Origin: a virus
IMG/VR virus record: IMGVR_UViG_3300028610_000533
Coordinates: 1-50,710 of that record
DNA: 50,710 bases
Reading direction: 5' to 3' (one strand)
How positions within the stretch are numbered: the first letter of the stretch is position 1; each line of letters opens with the position of its first letter. Below, one piece after another: positions 39,098 through 47,887 of the stretch. The translations under genes were made by a program, and so were the position numbers. A model generated the notes under the pieces. It had not been told where the DNA came from. It did no database searches and worked only from the letters and a program-made list of their open reading frames with translations.

Positions 39098-39408
39098 TCC
39101 AATCCAACTTCAAACCCAACTTCACAAGTAAGCAACTGAAACGCAGAGCCAGGGACCAGCAGAGGCAGGTTCAAGAGGTTAAGCAGATGACCATGAATGC
39201 TGTATTGTGGCAGATCATCATGGAACACGCTAAACCGGAAGATGGTGAAGAGGGTGTACTCACAGTGCCTTGTGATGAGATTAAGGGTGTACCCCTGAAT
39301 TTCAGCCTGGACGTACAGAGTGAGCCGGATTCAACTACTGTTCAAATAGTGGCTTCGACAATGAAACCAAAGAGTAGTATTGTTGGATTGGACGGGAAGG
39401 CTTTGTGA
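39094..39408 (+). CDS. Hypothetical protein
   Basis: A 104-residue protein. Basic N-terminal helix (FTSKQLKRRARDQQRQVQEV) and a beta-rich end (GVPLNFSLDVQSEPDSTTVQ). Between portal and scaffold genes. Family not recognised. Confidence 0.5.
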   Translation: MIQSNFKPNFTSKQLKRRARDQQRQVQEVKQMTMNAVLWQIIMEHAKPEDGEEGVLTVPCDEIKGVPLNFSLDVQSEPDSTTVQIVASTMKPKSSIVGLDGKAL

Positions 39409-39677
39409 CCAGAGGCGAACACATTACAAGGCTATACGTAGCAGGTGGGCCGAACCTTCTCGCCTACAGGCTCGGCCACATCTTTACGCGCATTGAGAAT
39501 GATGAACAGCGAGCCCTGCACAATGACGCATTGGCCGAGGTGCTGGAAATGACCAACGGCAAGGAGACAAAGCTGTTGCAGTTTATCAGCGAATCACTGG
39601 TATATCAGAAGCCCCGCCGCAAGAGGTTTCTGTTTCGGGTAGCTGAGAAGATATTGGAATTAGGACGGACGAAATGA
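39405..39677 (+). CDS. Hypothetical helical protein (GTG start)
   Basis: A 90-residue protein starting at GTG 39405, overlapping the previous stop. Begins with TRGEHITRLYVAGGPNLLA and ends with a basic helix (KPRRKRFLFRVAEKILELGR). Unknown function. Confidence 0.5.
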   Translation: MTRGEHITRLYVAGGPNLLAYRLGHIFTRIENDEQRALHNDALAEVLEMTNGKETKLLQFISESLVYQKPRRKRFLFRVAEKILELGRTK

Positions 39678-40027
39678 CTGAGAATAATGTTATCAAATGG
39701 GCCATGTGCGATATACAGGGCTCAAGTGCGATATCATTAAATCGTGACCGACCTTATGATGGTCAATCTCATACGGAAGTCGGAGAGCGGGGCAAGCAGG
39801 AAGTTTCTGGTGTAACAATGAGAGATGTTTCAGATTGTATCGTGCGAGCATTTCTGAGTTGCGGCGGCATTGATAGAGAGTGCCCCATCCGAGACGATAT
39901 TTATACTATCGATCTAAACGAAATAGACCCCGGTGCTGTAATAAAAAATACAGTCTGCAACATTGAAAGATTAATGGGTATTTACCCGAATGTTCCTGGA
40001 TTAGACTTAGGAGAGGTAAGGCCATGA
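39674..40027 (+). CDS. Hypothetical protein
   Basis: A 117-residue protein with blocks VTMRDVSDCIVRAFLSCGGI and DLNEIDPGAVIKNTVCNIER, resembling uncharacterised proteins in podovirus structural regions. It overlaps neighbours by 4 nt on both sides. Confidence 0.5.
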   Translation: MTENNVIKWAMCDIQGSSAISLNRDRPYDGQSHTEVGERGKQEVSGVTMRDVSDCIVRAFLSCGGIDRECPIRDDIYTIDLNEIDPGAVIKNTVCNIERLMGIYPNVPGLDLGEVRP

Positions 40028-40221
40028 ACGGTAACGGTGTAAGTAAAAAAGTAACTATTCTCATGCTGGCTATAAATTCCGTCGTAGGTTTGGCGGGAAG
40101 CGCAGAGGATAAATGGCCTTACGCAATTGTAGTAGGGGTCATGTTCATTGCATACGTGACGATAAGAGCATTTACTGAAAGGAATACAAGTGGCAAAGAA
40201 ATCGAAACCCCAGTGCGGTAA
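40024..40221 (+). CDS. Small membrane protein with two helices
   Basis: A 65-residue protein with two hydrophobic helices (VTILMLAINSVVGLAG and WPYAIVVGVMFIAYVTIRAF) joined by a short acidic turn, and a charged tail. This hairpin topology fits a small class II holin, although a lysis gene among head genes would be unusual. Confidence 0.5.
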   Translation: MNGNGVSKKVTILMLAINSVVGLAGSAEDKWPYAIVVGVMFIAYVTIRAFTERNTSGKEIETPVR

Positions 40222-40402
40222 TTGCACATACTCGCGGACTGTCGTGAATCCGAGTTACAAGGCGGCGGGCGTAGAATGTCACCGTTACCCCCCACAACAG
40301 GAAGAGTCTTCGCAAAGGCCGGGACCGTGCCCCTTCCCCGTGGTAAGTCCGGAACAATGGTGTGGTGAACATAAGGAGAAGAACGATGTCAAGAAAGAGT
40401 AA
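40190..40402 (+). CDS. 70-residue Cys-rich protein (GTG start)
   Basis: Starts at GTG 40190 (preceded by GGAATACAA), overlapping the membrane gene by 32 nt. CGNCTYSRTV, ECHRYPP, CPFPVV and WCGEH form a zinc or Fe-S-like pattern shared by small phage proteins. Unknown role. Confidence 0.5.
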   Translation: MAKKSKPQCGNCTYSRTVVNPSYKAAGVECHRYPPQQEESSQRPGPCPFPVVSPEQWCGEHKEKNDVKKE

Positions 40403-40844
40403 GCCAAAAACGCAGGACAAGCAGGAAATCCCTGCGGGGTTGTACGACCGGGCGAGAAAGAAAATCGGAATGGGTCTTGTCCAGATAAAGCAGTTCAAAA
40501 ACGCTGCGTCGCTCAAGATGTACTGCGATAGTCTTTCGCCGCAAACAAACCCGGACGCTCGACCGAAGAAGGGCAAGGTTGCCGAAGCGCCAAAGGTTGA
40601 TAACTCAATGCCCGACAGGTTTGAAATCGATTCCAAAATGGAAACGACTGTCATACGAAACCGGGCACAGTTCGACGAGGCAAACAAACAGGTAGAGCTT
40701 TGCAGGATCAGGCGGGTATATGGGAGGGTTGAGCCTGTTAGGATCATATCCGATTCGTGCATGGTCCCGGTTCATGGCAAGAATAAACTTAAACAAAATG
40801 CAAGATTGCTTGTAACACACTATACAATTATTATGAGGGAGTAG
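40386..40844 (+). CDS. Hypothetical basic protein
   Basis: A 152-residue protein; start at 40386 after AAGGAGAAG; an upstream start at 40362 is possible. Lys-rich N-terminus (MSRKSKPKTQDKQEIPAGLY), then QFKNAASLKMYCDSLSPQTN. No known family; lies just before the scaffold region. Confidence 0.5.
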   Translation: MSRKSKPKTQDKQEIPAGLYDRARKKIGMGLVQIKQFKNAASLKMYCDSLSPQTNPDARPKKGKVAEAPKVDNSMPDRFEIDSKMETTVIRNRAQFDEANKQVELCRIRRVYGRVEPVRIISDSCMVPVHGKNKLKQNARLLVTHYTIIMRE

Positions 40845-40848
40845 ACGG

Positions 40849-41163
40849 ATGGGGCGATACCGAAAAAAACCGGTAGTTATCGAAGCATGGCAATGGTTGT
40901 TTTCTGACGAACAAGAAGAATGTCCTGAGTGGGTTAATGCCGCTGCTATTAAATGGCCAGAGCAAGGCAGTTTATGTTTTGAGCCCAACCATAGCTATGG
41001 AGCAAGAATAAGTATTTGTACACTTGAGGGAGTTATGTGTGCAGTGCCCGGAGATTTTATAATCCAAGGGGTGCAGGGAGAGATATATCCCTGTAAGCCG
41101 GATATTTTTGAACAAACTTATGAATTGGTACATGAAGGAGAAATGGTATGCCGGAATGGGTAA
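40849..41163 (+). CDS. Conserved small phage protein (PGDFIIQGVQGEIYPCKPDIF family)
   Basis: A 104-residue protein. KKPVVIEAWQW at the start and the C-terminal block VPGDFIIQGVQGEIYPCKPD are characteristic of a very widespread phage family of unknown function. It overlaps the scaffold start by 16 nt. Confidence 0.75.
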   Translation: MGRYRKKPVVIEAWQWLFSDEQEECPEWVNAAAIKWPEQGSLCFEPNHSYGARISICTLEGVMCAVPGDFIIQGVQGEIYPCKPDIFEQTYELVHEGEMVCRNG

Positions 41164-41942
41164 ACGAATTTGAACACTCCGCTATCACAGTGGATAACAG
41201 GGAAGCTTTCAATACGTCGATGGAGAAGTTCCAGACCGTCAATGATGCGGCTGTGGGATACATGGAACTACAGAAATCCGCAGGTAAGCCGTTCAAGATG
41301 CCGGATAGCATGGACAAACTGCCCGATGACGCTTCGCGGGCTGATTTCCGATCACAGGCACACAAACTGATGGGGACCGCGCCAATCAAGAGCATCGACG
41401 AACTGGCCGATATGAACTTCAAAGAGGGCCTCGGTGACGATGCGGTTGTCAATCAGGATTTCGTAACTCTGTTCAAAAAGTGGGGCGTTGAGTCTGGCAT
41501 GACCAAACCGGCGTTAGCCCAGATGGTCAAGTTCTACAACGGGCAACTCGCCGACTTCTCAGGCGGGGTTCAAGAGACACAGGCAAAGAAAGCCCTTGAG
41601 GACAAGCAGGCGACCATCACCGCAACCAACGAAGCAATGAAGACCCACCTGGGCGGTGCGGATAAACTTGAGGAGCAGACCGTTTTGCTCCACAGGGCCC
41701 TGCTGAATAACGTCGGAGCCACGGCGGAAGAAGCCGAAGGGTTGGCGACGTTTATGAAAGAAGGCGAAGGGGCGACTAATGCGGTTCTTCGGAGAACGCT
41801 GTTTAAGGTTCTCGCTCCTCTTGCCGCTGAAACAGGCAGTAAAAAAGCAGGTGAAGGCGGAGAACCGCCAGCACAGATAGACCCCGACGCCGGATCGCCT
41901 TCTTACATAGCTTTAGGTTGGAGTGAAAAAGCATCCGCGTAG
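41148..41942 (+). CDS. Scaffolding protein
   Basis: A 264-residue, helix-rich acidic protein placed directly before the major capsid gene, preceded by GAAGGAGAAATG. It has typical scaffold composition (many Ala, Glu, Lys, Asp, Met; no Cys), with blocks DSMDKLPDDASRADFRSQAH and FVTLFKKWGVESGMTKPALA, and a short Gly/Pro/Asp linker near the end. It would guide capsid assembly and leave the prohead. Confidence 0.75.
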   Translation: MPEWVNEFEHSAITVDNREAFNTSMEKFQTVNDAAVGYMELQKSAGKPFKMPDSMDKLPDDASRADFRSQAHKLMGTAPIKSIDELADMNFKEGLGDDAVVNQDFVTLFKKWGVESGMTKPALAQMVKFYNGQLADFSGGVQETQAKKALEDKQATITATNEAMKTHLGGADKLEEQTVLLHRALLNNVGATAEEAEGLATFMKEGEGATNAVLRRTLFKVLAPLAAETGSKKAGEGGEPPAQIDPDAGSPSYIALGWSEKASA

Positions 41943-42113
41943 GCGGGCAATGCTCTTAATAAAAAAAATTGAGATAACATAGTCATTGACTGTGCCTTGC
42001 GACAGCCGGAAAGACGGCGACGCACAGCAAGCGTATTGCAAGGTGGAAGCCCGGAACATCGGACAACTTCTCCCGAAATAATCGAAACAATTATTTATTT
42101 CAGGAGAACAACA
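41943..42113 (+). promoter_or_regulatory. Leader of the major capsid gene
   Basis: A 170-nt gap with small stems: GCCG/CGGC with a 6-nt loop and flanking TGCG/CGCA near 42000-42030, and an A/T hairpin AAATAAT/ATTATTT near 42076-42097, just before the AGGAG of the capsid gene. No clear promoter consensus. An in-frame extension of the capsid gene here is Arg-rich, lacks a good start and is not used. Confidence 0.4.
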
Positions 42114-43199
42114 ATGGCAACAAGAACGACTGCGACCATAGGCAACATTTTCGACTTACTGAAAGTGAAATTGCCTGATGGTTCCGCAATAGACTCAATT
42201 GTAAACGCCCTGAGTGAGCGCGATGATTTCATGCGCTTTCTTCCAGCACTCCCGGCCAACAACGGCCTGACCCATCACGGGGTAAGGACTGTTTCGCTTC
42301 CTACCGGATTCCTGGTGGATATAGGCGGAAGTTGGAAGGCGTCCAAATCCCAGAGAGAGCCTTTCGTAGAAGGTCTGGCAACAATCCGCTCCACATTTCA
42401 GGCCCCAAGGGATACGTTTACCACGGAGAAACCGGAAGTAGGAAAGACGCTTCTCCGGTCGGAAAAAATCAACCACGTTATGACCCTTAATCAGAATTTG
42501 AGCAATCTCATGCTCAATGGCAGCAGTACCACGTCGAGTCAGGTTCTTACCTCTGGTACGAATCAGAGCAGTATCGTCGGCATAGCCGAACGTGACCCAT
42601 ATCTGACCATTGATAACAAGTTCACATTCGATGTCGGCGGTTCGGGTACGAATCTGAGAAGTGCATGGCTGATGAAGCCGGGAGTTGACACACTTCACAT
42701 GCTGTTCAACCCCAACCACCCAACCCTCGGTATCGAGCAAGAGGATATGGGGCTTGTTCATATTGATGGCCTTGGCACAAGCAATGATGAGCACCGATGG
42801 GATATTGTCATCGAGTTCGCTTTACAGAAGGGTATTTTCATCCGTGACCAGCGAGCCCTCAAGAGGATTGCAAATGTGCCGGTAGGCCCGACAGATATTC
42901 CGGGTGCGGCCATGATTGAGCAGATTATCAATGCCAGTATTATCAATGCCCCCACTGGTGGGGTAATGCAGGTAGAGGCCGAAGGTCGTAAGACCGACAC
43001 GCCCGCCCCGTGGCTGCTCATGTGTGACGAGCGGTTGTTTGCGAAGCTGGTCATTGAGGCAAATAACAAACTCATGGTATTCAGGTCCCCGGAAAACATC
43101 TACCGGACAGACCTTCCGATGATCGGGCACAATATCATTATCGCCCGGTGGGATGCTCTGAATCGTGATCTTTCAGACGGCGAGGCTCCGGTATCTTAA
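42114..43199 (+). CDS. Major capsid protein
   Basis: A 361-residue protein starting MATRTTATIGNIFDLLKVKL after CAGGAG. It has a HK97-fold capsid look for podoviruses: N-terminal helix, ALSERDDFMRFLPALPANNG, then GVRTVSLPTGFLVDIGGSW, VEGLATIRSTFQAPRDTF, NPNHPTLGIEQEDMGLVHID and the end NIYRTDLPMIGHNIIIARWD. Order scaffold-capsid-cement agrees with BPP-1-like and related phages. No protease gene is evident upstream, so the capsid protein is probably not proteolytically matured by a separate enzyme. Confidence 0.85.
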   Translation: MATRTTATIGNIFDLLKVKLPDGSAIDSIVNALSERDDFMRFLPALPANNGLTHHGVRTVSLPTGFLVDIGGSWKASKSQREPFVEGLATIRSTFQAPRDTFTTEKPEVGKTLLRSEKINHVMTLNQNLSNLMLNGSSTTSSQVLTSGTNQSSIVGIAERDPYLTIDNKFTFDVGGSGTNLRSAWLMKPGVDTLHMLFNPNHPTLGIEQEDMGLVHIDGLGTSNDEHRWDIVIEFALQKGIFIRDQRALKRIANVPVGPTDIPGAAMIEQIINASIINAPTGGVMQVEAEGRKTDTPAPWLLMCDERLFAKLVIEANNKLMVFRSPENIYRTDLPMIGHNIIIARWDALNRDLSDGEAPVS

Positions 43200-43239
43200 T
43201 CGGGGTTTAACAACTTTTTAATCTAAAGGAGTAATCGAA

Positions 43240-43740
43240 ATGATTATACCAGCATTAGGAAAACTGTCGGTCGCACAGGCAATCACAGCAGCCGACGAAG
43301 ATAGTACCAATGTAATCCAGTTGCCCGCAGCGGATTATATCGGTTTTACTGATTTGTGGTGGGTTGTCGATACCGCCGTTATCGCAGCGGGCGATGGGTC
43401 GGATACGTTTGCGTTTTCCCTGGTAATGTCACAGGAAGCTGCACTGACCACGAACAAGGTCATTGCATCTGTGAGTATTACCGGCATTGCCGACTTGCGC
43501 CTTGCAACGATAGGCAGGCATATTGTCGCCCTGAACGTAGGGACGATGATCGCCAACATGCTCGACACAGACGCATCTGACTTCCCGTTCATCGGGCAGA
43601 TAAATGTTCTGTCGGCAGGTGCGACTGTCTCAATCAACAGCGTACTGTCTACCAGTTACCCCAGAACAGAGCCTCACAGAATGGTAGTGGATTCAAATGT
43701 GACTGTTCCGGAAGTAGCTTCGGCGGGATCAGGATTCTAA
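43240..43740 (+). CDS. Bbp16-like capsid cement protein
   Basis: A 166-residue beta-rich protein directly after the capsid gene, preceded by AAAGGAG. The pattern of YIGFTDLWWVVDTAVIAAG, TFAFSLVMSQEAALTT and LNVGTMIANMLDTDASDFPF is that of the Bordetella phage Bbp16 family, which forms the stabilising cement on the capsid surface. It starts inside the usual scaffold-capsid-cement order. Confidence 0.7.
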   Translation: MIIPALGKLSVAQAITAADEDSTNVIQLPAADYIGFTDLWWVVDTAVIAAGDGSDTFAFSLVMSQEAALTTNKVIASVSITGIADLRLATIGRHIVALNVGTMIANMLDTDASDFPFIGQINVLSAGATVSINSVLSTSYPRTEPHRMVVDSNVTVPEVASAGSGF

Positions 43741-43747
43741 CAATGTT

Positions 43748-43779
43748 GAGGGTGGCCTTCACCGGCCCCCTCGTTTTTT
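43748..43779 (+). terminator. Hairpin with T-run after the cement gene
   Basis: GAGGG-t-GGCC pairs with GGCC-CCCTC (43748-43757 with 43764-43772) around a 6-nt loop, then TTTTTT at 43774-43779. It likely reduces transcription into the next genes and keeps capsid and cement mRNA abundant. The ribosome-binding AAGGAG follows at once. Confidence 0.7.
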
Positions 43780-43791
43780 AAGGAGCACAAA

Positions 43792-46179
43792 ATGAAAAAG
43801 TGGATTATTTTACTGATAGGGATTGTATGTCTGGGCGCTGCTATTGCAGACACACTCACATACGGTCCCGATAACTATTTGAGGAACAGGCAAAGCGCAT
43901 TGTCGGGCAGCACTACCCGTGATCCGTTCTGGCTGTTCATTAACGAGGTGGACGACACGTTTGGCGGAACGGAGAGCATTGATTTGCTTCTGTTCAACTC
44001 TGCCGGCGCAGACCCTTCGGCACTGGCTACAGGTCAGTTCTGGTTTGACACGGCAGCGAACACCATGAAGTTCACCAACAACGCAGGCTCGGCAACATCG
44101 CTCGCGGCGGCTGCTGGCAACAGCCTGGATCAATCGTATGACGCGGGTATTGCTATTACGGTGGATGCGGGTGCGGTTGCGCTTACGGCCACCGATGCCG
44201 CGAACAACGTAGCTCTCGCAATTGCCCAGTCTGATACCGGAACCACCAAGGCTGTCACAATCACAAACGCCGGTACAGGTAACGGGCTCGATTTTCAGGC
44301 TGCACAAGCAGGTTTGGACGCCGAAGGAACCGACGACACTTGGAACATATCGACTATAGGCACGTTCAATGGCGAAATCGTCACGGGCAAAACCAATGGG
44401 CAGGCTATCGTATTCGATACCAACGCAGAGATTCAGTTTGGCGATGCGGGCGAAGATGTTGCTATGGTGTTCACCGCTAATACGGTGACATGGGCAACTG
44501 ATACGTCAGTTGCCCAGATGGCGTTTGGTGTGGTTGACAATCTGACCGGCATTGCTGATATTACGTTTGACAATACTGCGACATCAGCAATCAGCAAGAC
44601 ATCGACTGGCGGAGCAGAAGACCTTACTATTGAACAAGCTGGCGATGTGGATTCGAGCATTTTCATCTTGTCGTCCGGTACGGGTGCGGATGCGATTGTG
44701 CTCAATTCGACTGCCGGCGGGGTTGATATTTTATCCGGTGGTGCAAGTCTGGATATCGATATCGACGCAAGTGCGGCTTCCGTGAATATTGATAGTGGTG
44801 AGGCTGCGGCTGACGATGCTATTGTTATTGTGACGACGGGTGCAGGCAGTGGTATACAGATCACATCACTTGCCGATATCGATATTACCACGACAGGTGC
44901 AGCTACCGAGGATATCACAATAGACAATAATGGTGGCTCAATCAATATTGTCGCTGATGAAGCTCAGGCAAATAGCATTGTCATAGATGCTGAAAACGCT
45001 GGCGGCGGCATGGACATCGACGCAGGTACAGCTAGTATTGACATTGACTGCACGGGTGGCGACATTACGCTCGATAACGATGGTGCAGGCAAAGATATCA
45101 CGCTCACCTCCGACGCTGGCAGAGTCCAGTTGAAGGGTGAGGAAGCGGCGGATAACGCTATTACCTTAGTGTCCGCTGCCGGTGGCATCGATATGGATTC
45201 CGCCCTGAGTACGGTCATTACCTCATCCGAGGCGACTGGTGATGCCATTGTTATTAACACGTCCGACGCTGCTGGCGGTATCGATATCACGTCAGGTACT
45301 GGCGATTTGGCATTAGTAAGCACTGATGATATTACACTAACGGTTGCAACTGCCGCGACAGATGCTATTGTATTCACCAATACCGCAGGAACAAATATTA
45401 CCGAAGATTCTATGGCTATAGAGGTCAGGGCTACGGCTGGCGGCATAAACATTCAGTCCGATGCTTCTCTTGATGGCGATACGGTTGTCCTTCGGGTTGA
45501 TGGTGGTGCAACAGCAGATATCTTGCTTCACAATGACGCAGGGACCGGATTGGATTCTATCGAGGTGGTTTCCGATGAAGGTGGCATTCTGGTTGATGCT
45601 GGCGCCGACGATGCTATTACGCTCACTGCAGGCACTGGCGGAGTTGTGTTTACCAACGGACAAACTCGCAAGGTAATTTATATGCCCGGCGATGTAGTTC
45701 TCGACCCGTCAGAACCTCCGGGGACCACCAACATTGGAACCACAGAGCAGGCGTATTTTGAGACGCTGAACTTCGATGCAAATCCCAATGCTACTGGCGA
45801 TGACGTGGTTTTTGTTAATTGGGTTGTACCTCCGGGGTACATAACAGACTCGGCTTCTTTGAGTATCTATTGGACTCATTCCAATGCCGAAGACGCAGCG
45901 GACGAGATCGATATCGACGGGACAGTAAACGCCATTGCACCGGGCGAAGCTATTGACGCGGCGGGCACTGCTATGGTTGCTGTGACATCGGTTATCGCGG
46001 ACGCAAGTGCGAACGCGGGATTGCTGGTCAAGACATCTCTTGACATCGAAGTGGAAACGATTGAAGTCGGGGACTTGGTATGTATATTATTCTTCGTCGA
46101 TGAGTCAGCATCTTTAATGGCGGCTTCCGGTACTGCTGACGTCCACTATTTTGAAATCGAATATGAGTCGAGTGAGTAA
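43792..46179 (+). CDS. Beta-solenoid virion protein with signal sequence
   Basis: A 795-residue protein. MKKWIILLIGIVCLGAAIAD is a signal sequence. Residues about 110-590 are degenerate tandem units of the type DxxxI-x-I-x-xx-A-x-GGI-x-I (e.g. GGIDITSGTGDLALVSTDDI), rich in Asp, Gly, Ala and Ile and nearly devoid of Lys, Arg and aromatic residues: a beta-helix or beta-roll, possibly calcium-binding. The last 140 residues (FETLNFDANPNATGDDVVFV...) look like a jelly-roll cap. It lies between cement and connector genes; likely a head or tail appendage. Confidence 0.6.
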   Translation: MKKWIILLIGIVCLGAAIADTLTYGPDNYLRNRQSALSGSTTRDPFWLFINEVDDTFGGTESIDLLLFNSAGADPSALATGQFWFDTAANTMKFTNNAGSATSLAAAAGNSLDQSYDAGIAITVDAGAVALTATDAANNVALAIAQSDTGTTKAVTITNAGTGNGLDFQAAQAGLDAEGTDDTWNISTIGTFNGEIVTGKTNGQAIVFDTNAEIQFGDAGEDVAMVFTANTVTWATDTSVAQMAFGVVDNLTGIADITFDNTATSAISKTSTGGAEDLTIEQAGDVDSSIFILSSGTGADAIVLNSTAGGVDILSGGASLDIDIDASAASVNIDSGEAAADDAIVIVTTGAGSGIQITSLADIDITTTGAATEDITIDNNGGSINIVADEAQANSIVIDAENAGGGMDIDAGTASIDIDCTGGDITLDNDGAGKDITLTSDAGRVQLKGEEAADNAITLVSAAGGIDMDSALSTVITSSEATGDAIVINTSDAAGGIDITSGTGDLALVSTDDITLTVATAATDAIVFTNTAGTNITEDSMAIEVRATAGGINIQSDASLDGDTVVLRVDGGATADILLHNDAGTGLDSIEVVSDEGGILVDAGADDAITLTAGTGGVVFTNGQTRKVIYMPGDVVLDPSEPPGTTNIGTTEQAYFETLNFDANPNATGDDVVFVNWVVPPGYITDSASLSIYWTHSNAEDAADEIDIDGTVNAIAPGEAIDAAGTAMVAVTSVIADASANAGLLVKTSLDIEVETIEVGDLVCILFFVDESASLMAASGTADVHYFEIEYESSE

Positions 46180-46184
46180 CGCGA

Positions 46185-46214
46185 CAGGGTGGGTTTCGGC
46201 TCACCTTGTTTTTT
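46185..46214 (+). terminator. Hairpin with T-run after the beta-solenoid gene
   Basis: CAGGGTG (46185-46191) pairs with CACCTTG (46202-46208) with one G-U, followed by TTTTTT at 46209-46214. Second terminator-like element within the late operon, again placed immediately before an AAGGAG ribosome site and a signal-sequence gene. Confidence 0.65.
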
Positions 46215-46230
46215 CTTAAGGAGCTTTATA

Positions 46231-47112
46231 ATGAAAAAGATATTTATGTGGCTGATGGTTATCCTGTTGGCCTCAACTTCTTTCGCACAGCGAACAGGCA
46301 AGTCGCTAACGAAAGTCCGGGTCGTTGACGGTAACGTGGTCCACACTATCCAATCGGGTTGGGTGATAGCAGAAAGTGAAAATTCCGCTGATACCCAAAC
46401 TGATGCTCTTGGTGTGACAGAGCGCACAAAGAAGCGACTCGATACAGTGATTGCGGCTAATGCTAATGAAGAAGAATTCATATCCATATTCCTCATCCCG
46501 CCTGAATGGAATGTAATGAGAGGCAGGGGTGTAGGAATAACGGACGGCGACCAGTTTACGCACCAACTCTATCTCGGCACATTGGATGAGGATTTGGATT
46601 GTGAGTTTACGTATACTGCACAGTTTCTATGGACAGTAGGAACCCAATCGTCTATCTACGACCAGATTGGTTTTACTTTAGGCGGTGCAGGGAATGAGAC
46701 TGTACCGCGAGTAGGCGACAATGTAACTGGTAATACCAGCGGTGAAACAGCAACCATCGTGTCCATATCAGCTTTGTCCAGCGGCGCATGGGCGGACGGT
46801 GACGCGGCTGGGACGATTACATATAAGTCTGCATCAGGTACTTTCACAGGTTTAGAGACTGTGACTATTGCCCGTGCCGGTATAAATCTGACGACGAACG
46901 GCTTCACCCATGCCAATTCGGACCTTATTGATTTTGAAATGGCCGACACTCTCACAACAACTGCGAAGTCATGGGGGGGCACAATAACAACTACTTCGCC
47001 TGTGGGCAATACGAATGCGGAATTTGAAGTAGATGTGAAGGGTTCAAATATCGCAATTGTGGTGACTACCGCCACAACGTCCGACAGCAAATTACTTCTT
47101 ACGGGGTTCTAA
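46231..47112 (+). CDS. Signal-sequence structural protein, unknown
   Basis: A 293-residue protein starting MKKIFMWLMVILLASTSFAQ, with AAGGAG upstream. The N-terminal third is globular (IPPEWNVMRGRGVGITDGDQ), the middle carries a short beta module GDNVTGNTSGETATIVSISA...GLETVTIARAG that is common in tail and appendage proteins of metagenomic phages. The rest is beta-rich. Function not assigned; position suggests a virion protein. Confidence 0.55.
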   Translation: MKKIFMWLMVILLASTSFAQRTGKSLTKVRVVDGNVVHTIQSGWVIAESENSADTQTDALGVTERTKKRLDTVIAANANEEEFISIFLIPPEWNVMRGRGVGITDGDQFTHQLYLGTLDEDLDCEFTYTAQFLWTVGTQSSIYDQIGFTLGGAGNETVPRVGDNVTGNTSGETATIVSISALSSGAWADGDAAGTITYKSASGTFTGLETVTIARAGINLTTNGFTHANSDLIDFEMADTLTTTAKSWGGTITTTSPVGNTNAEFEVDVKGSNIAIVVTTATTSDSKLLLTGF

Positions 47113-47113
47113 G

Positions 47114-47878
47114 ATGCCTTCTGAAACTCAAATAGCCAATCTTGCTCTGGGAAAAGTAGGCGGCGCAGGCGAGGTTGAGGGTGGTAATGCTTTCATCACC
47201 TCTATTGACGGCACAGATAAAGTGTCGTCATGGCTGAATCTGCTTTTCCCTCGAGCGCGCAGGAAAGTGATAGTAGACCTTGCGGCTTTACAGTGTCCCT
47301 TCAGGTCAACTATTCGCTTTAAGGACTTAGGCCCAGAGCTTGCTTCGACACCGGAAATAGGGCAATACGAACATGCCTTTAATCTGCCAGCCAACTGTCT
47401 TGAAGTAGTCAGTCAGTTCGACGAAAACCAGATGGCTACCCGTGCCCGTAGAGGGACTTCGGTTGCGGAAGTGCAATGGGAAACTGTGGCTAATGCAAGT
47501 GGTACGGGTAAAATCCTGCTCACGAATTTCTTTACAAACCTCGACGGGACAAGTGCTTTCATCGAATACGTTATCGACACGCCAAATACAAAGGGATTCA
47601 CCGAAGGTATGATAGACTGCATAGCCACACTTCTCGCATCGGGAGTAGTCCCTGTTATTGCTGTGGACAGGGAATTGAGCAGGACCATGCTGGCCGAATA
47701 CATAACAATTGCGATACCTAACGCACAGGCGGAAAACCAGAGAGGCTTTAACGCCACAGTGAAGCCCATTCCTGATTTTTCAGGTGGACGTAGTTTAGGA
47801 AGTATTTTCCCTGCGGTAGCGACGGATTTGGGAACTTTTTTCACAGCAGAGGGCGATAGGCGCGCAATCTTTCCTTAG
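47114..47878 (+). CDS. Head-tail connector / tail tubular A-like protein
   Basis: A 254-residue protein. MPSETQIANLALGKVGGAGE, then a helical block (DKVSSWLNLLFPRARRKVIV), a beta region (FNLPANCLEVVSQFDENQMA) and a C-terminal segment FTEGMIDCIATLLASGVVPV are the usual blocks of T7 gp11-like and related adaptor proteins that sit between portal and tail hub. Unlike its neighbours it has no signal sequence. Confidence 0.75.
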   Translation: MPSETQIANLALGKVGGAGEVEGGNAFITSIDGTDKVSSWLNLLFPRARRKVIVDLAALQCPFRSTIRFKDLGPELASTPEIGQYEHAFNLPANCLEVVSQFDENQMATRARRGTSVAEVQWETVANASGTGKILLTNFFTNLDGTSAFIEYVIDTPNTKGFTEGMIDCIATLLASGVVPVIAVDRELSRTMLAEYITIAIPNAQAENQRGFNATVKPIPDFSGGRSLGSIFPAVATDLGTFFTAEGDRRAIFP

Positions 47879-47887
47879 GAGAATATT

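Noticed and set aside
41997-42113. N-terminal extension of the major capsid protein
   Set aside because: Non-ATG start, Arg-rich unnatural sequence, and a clear AGGAG plus ATG at 42114.
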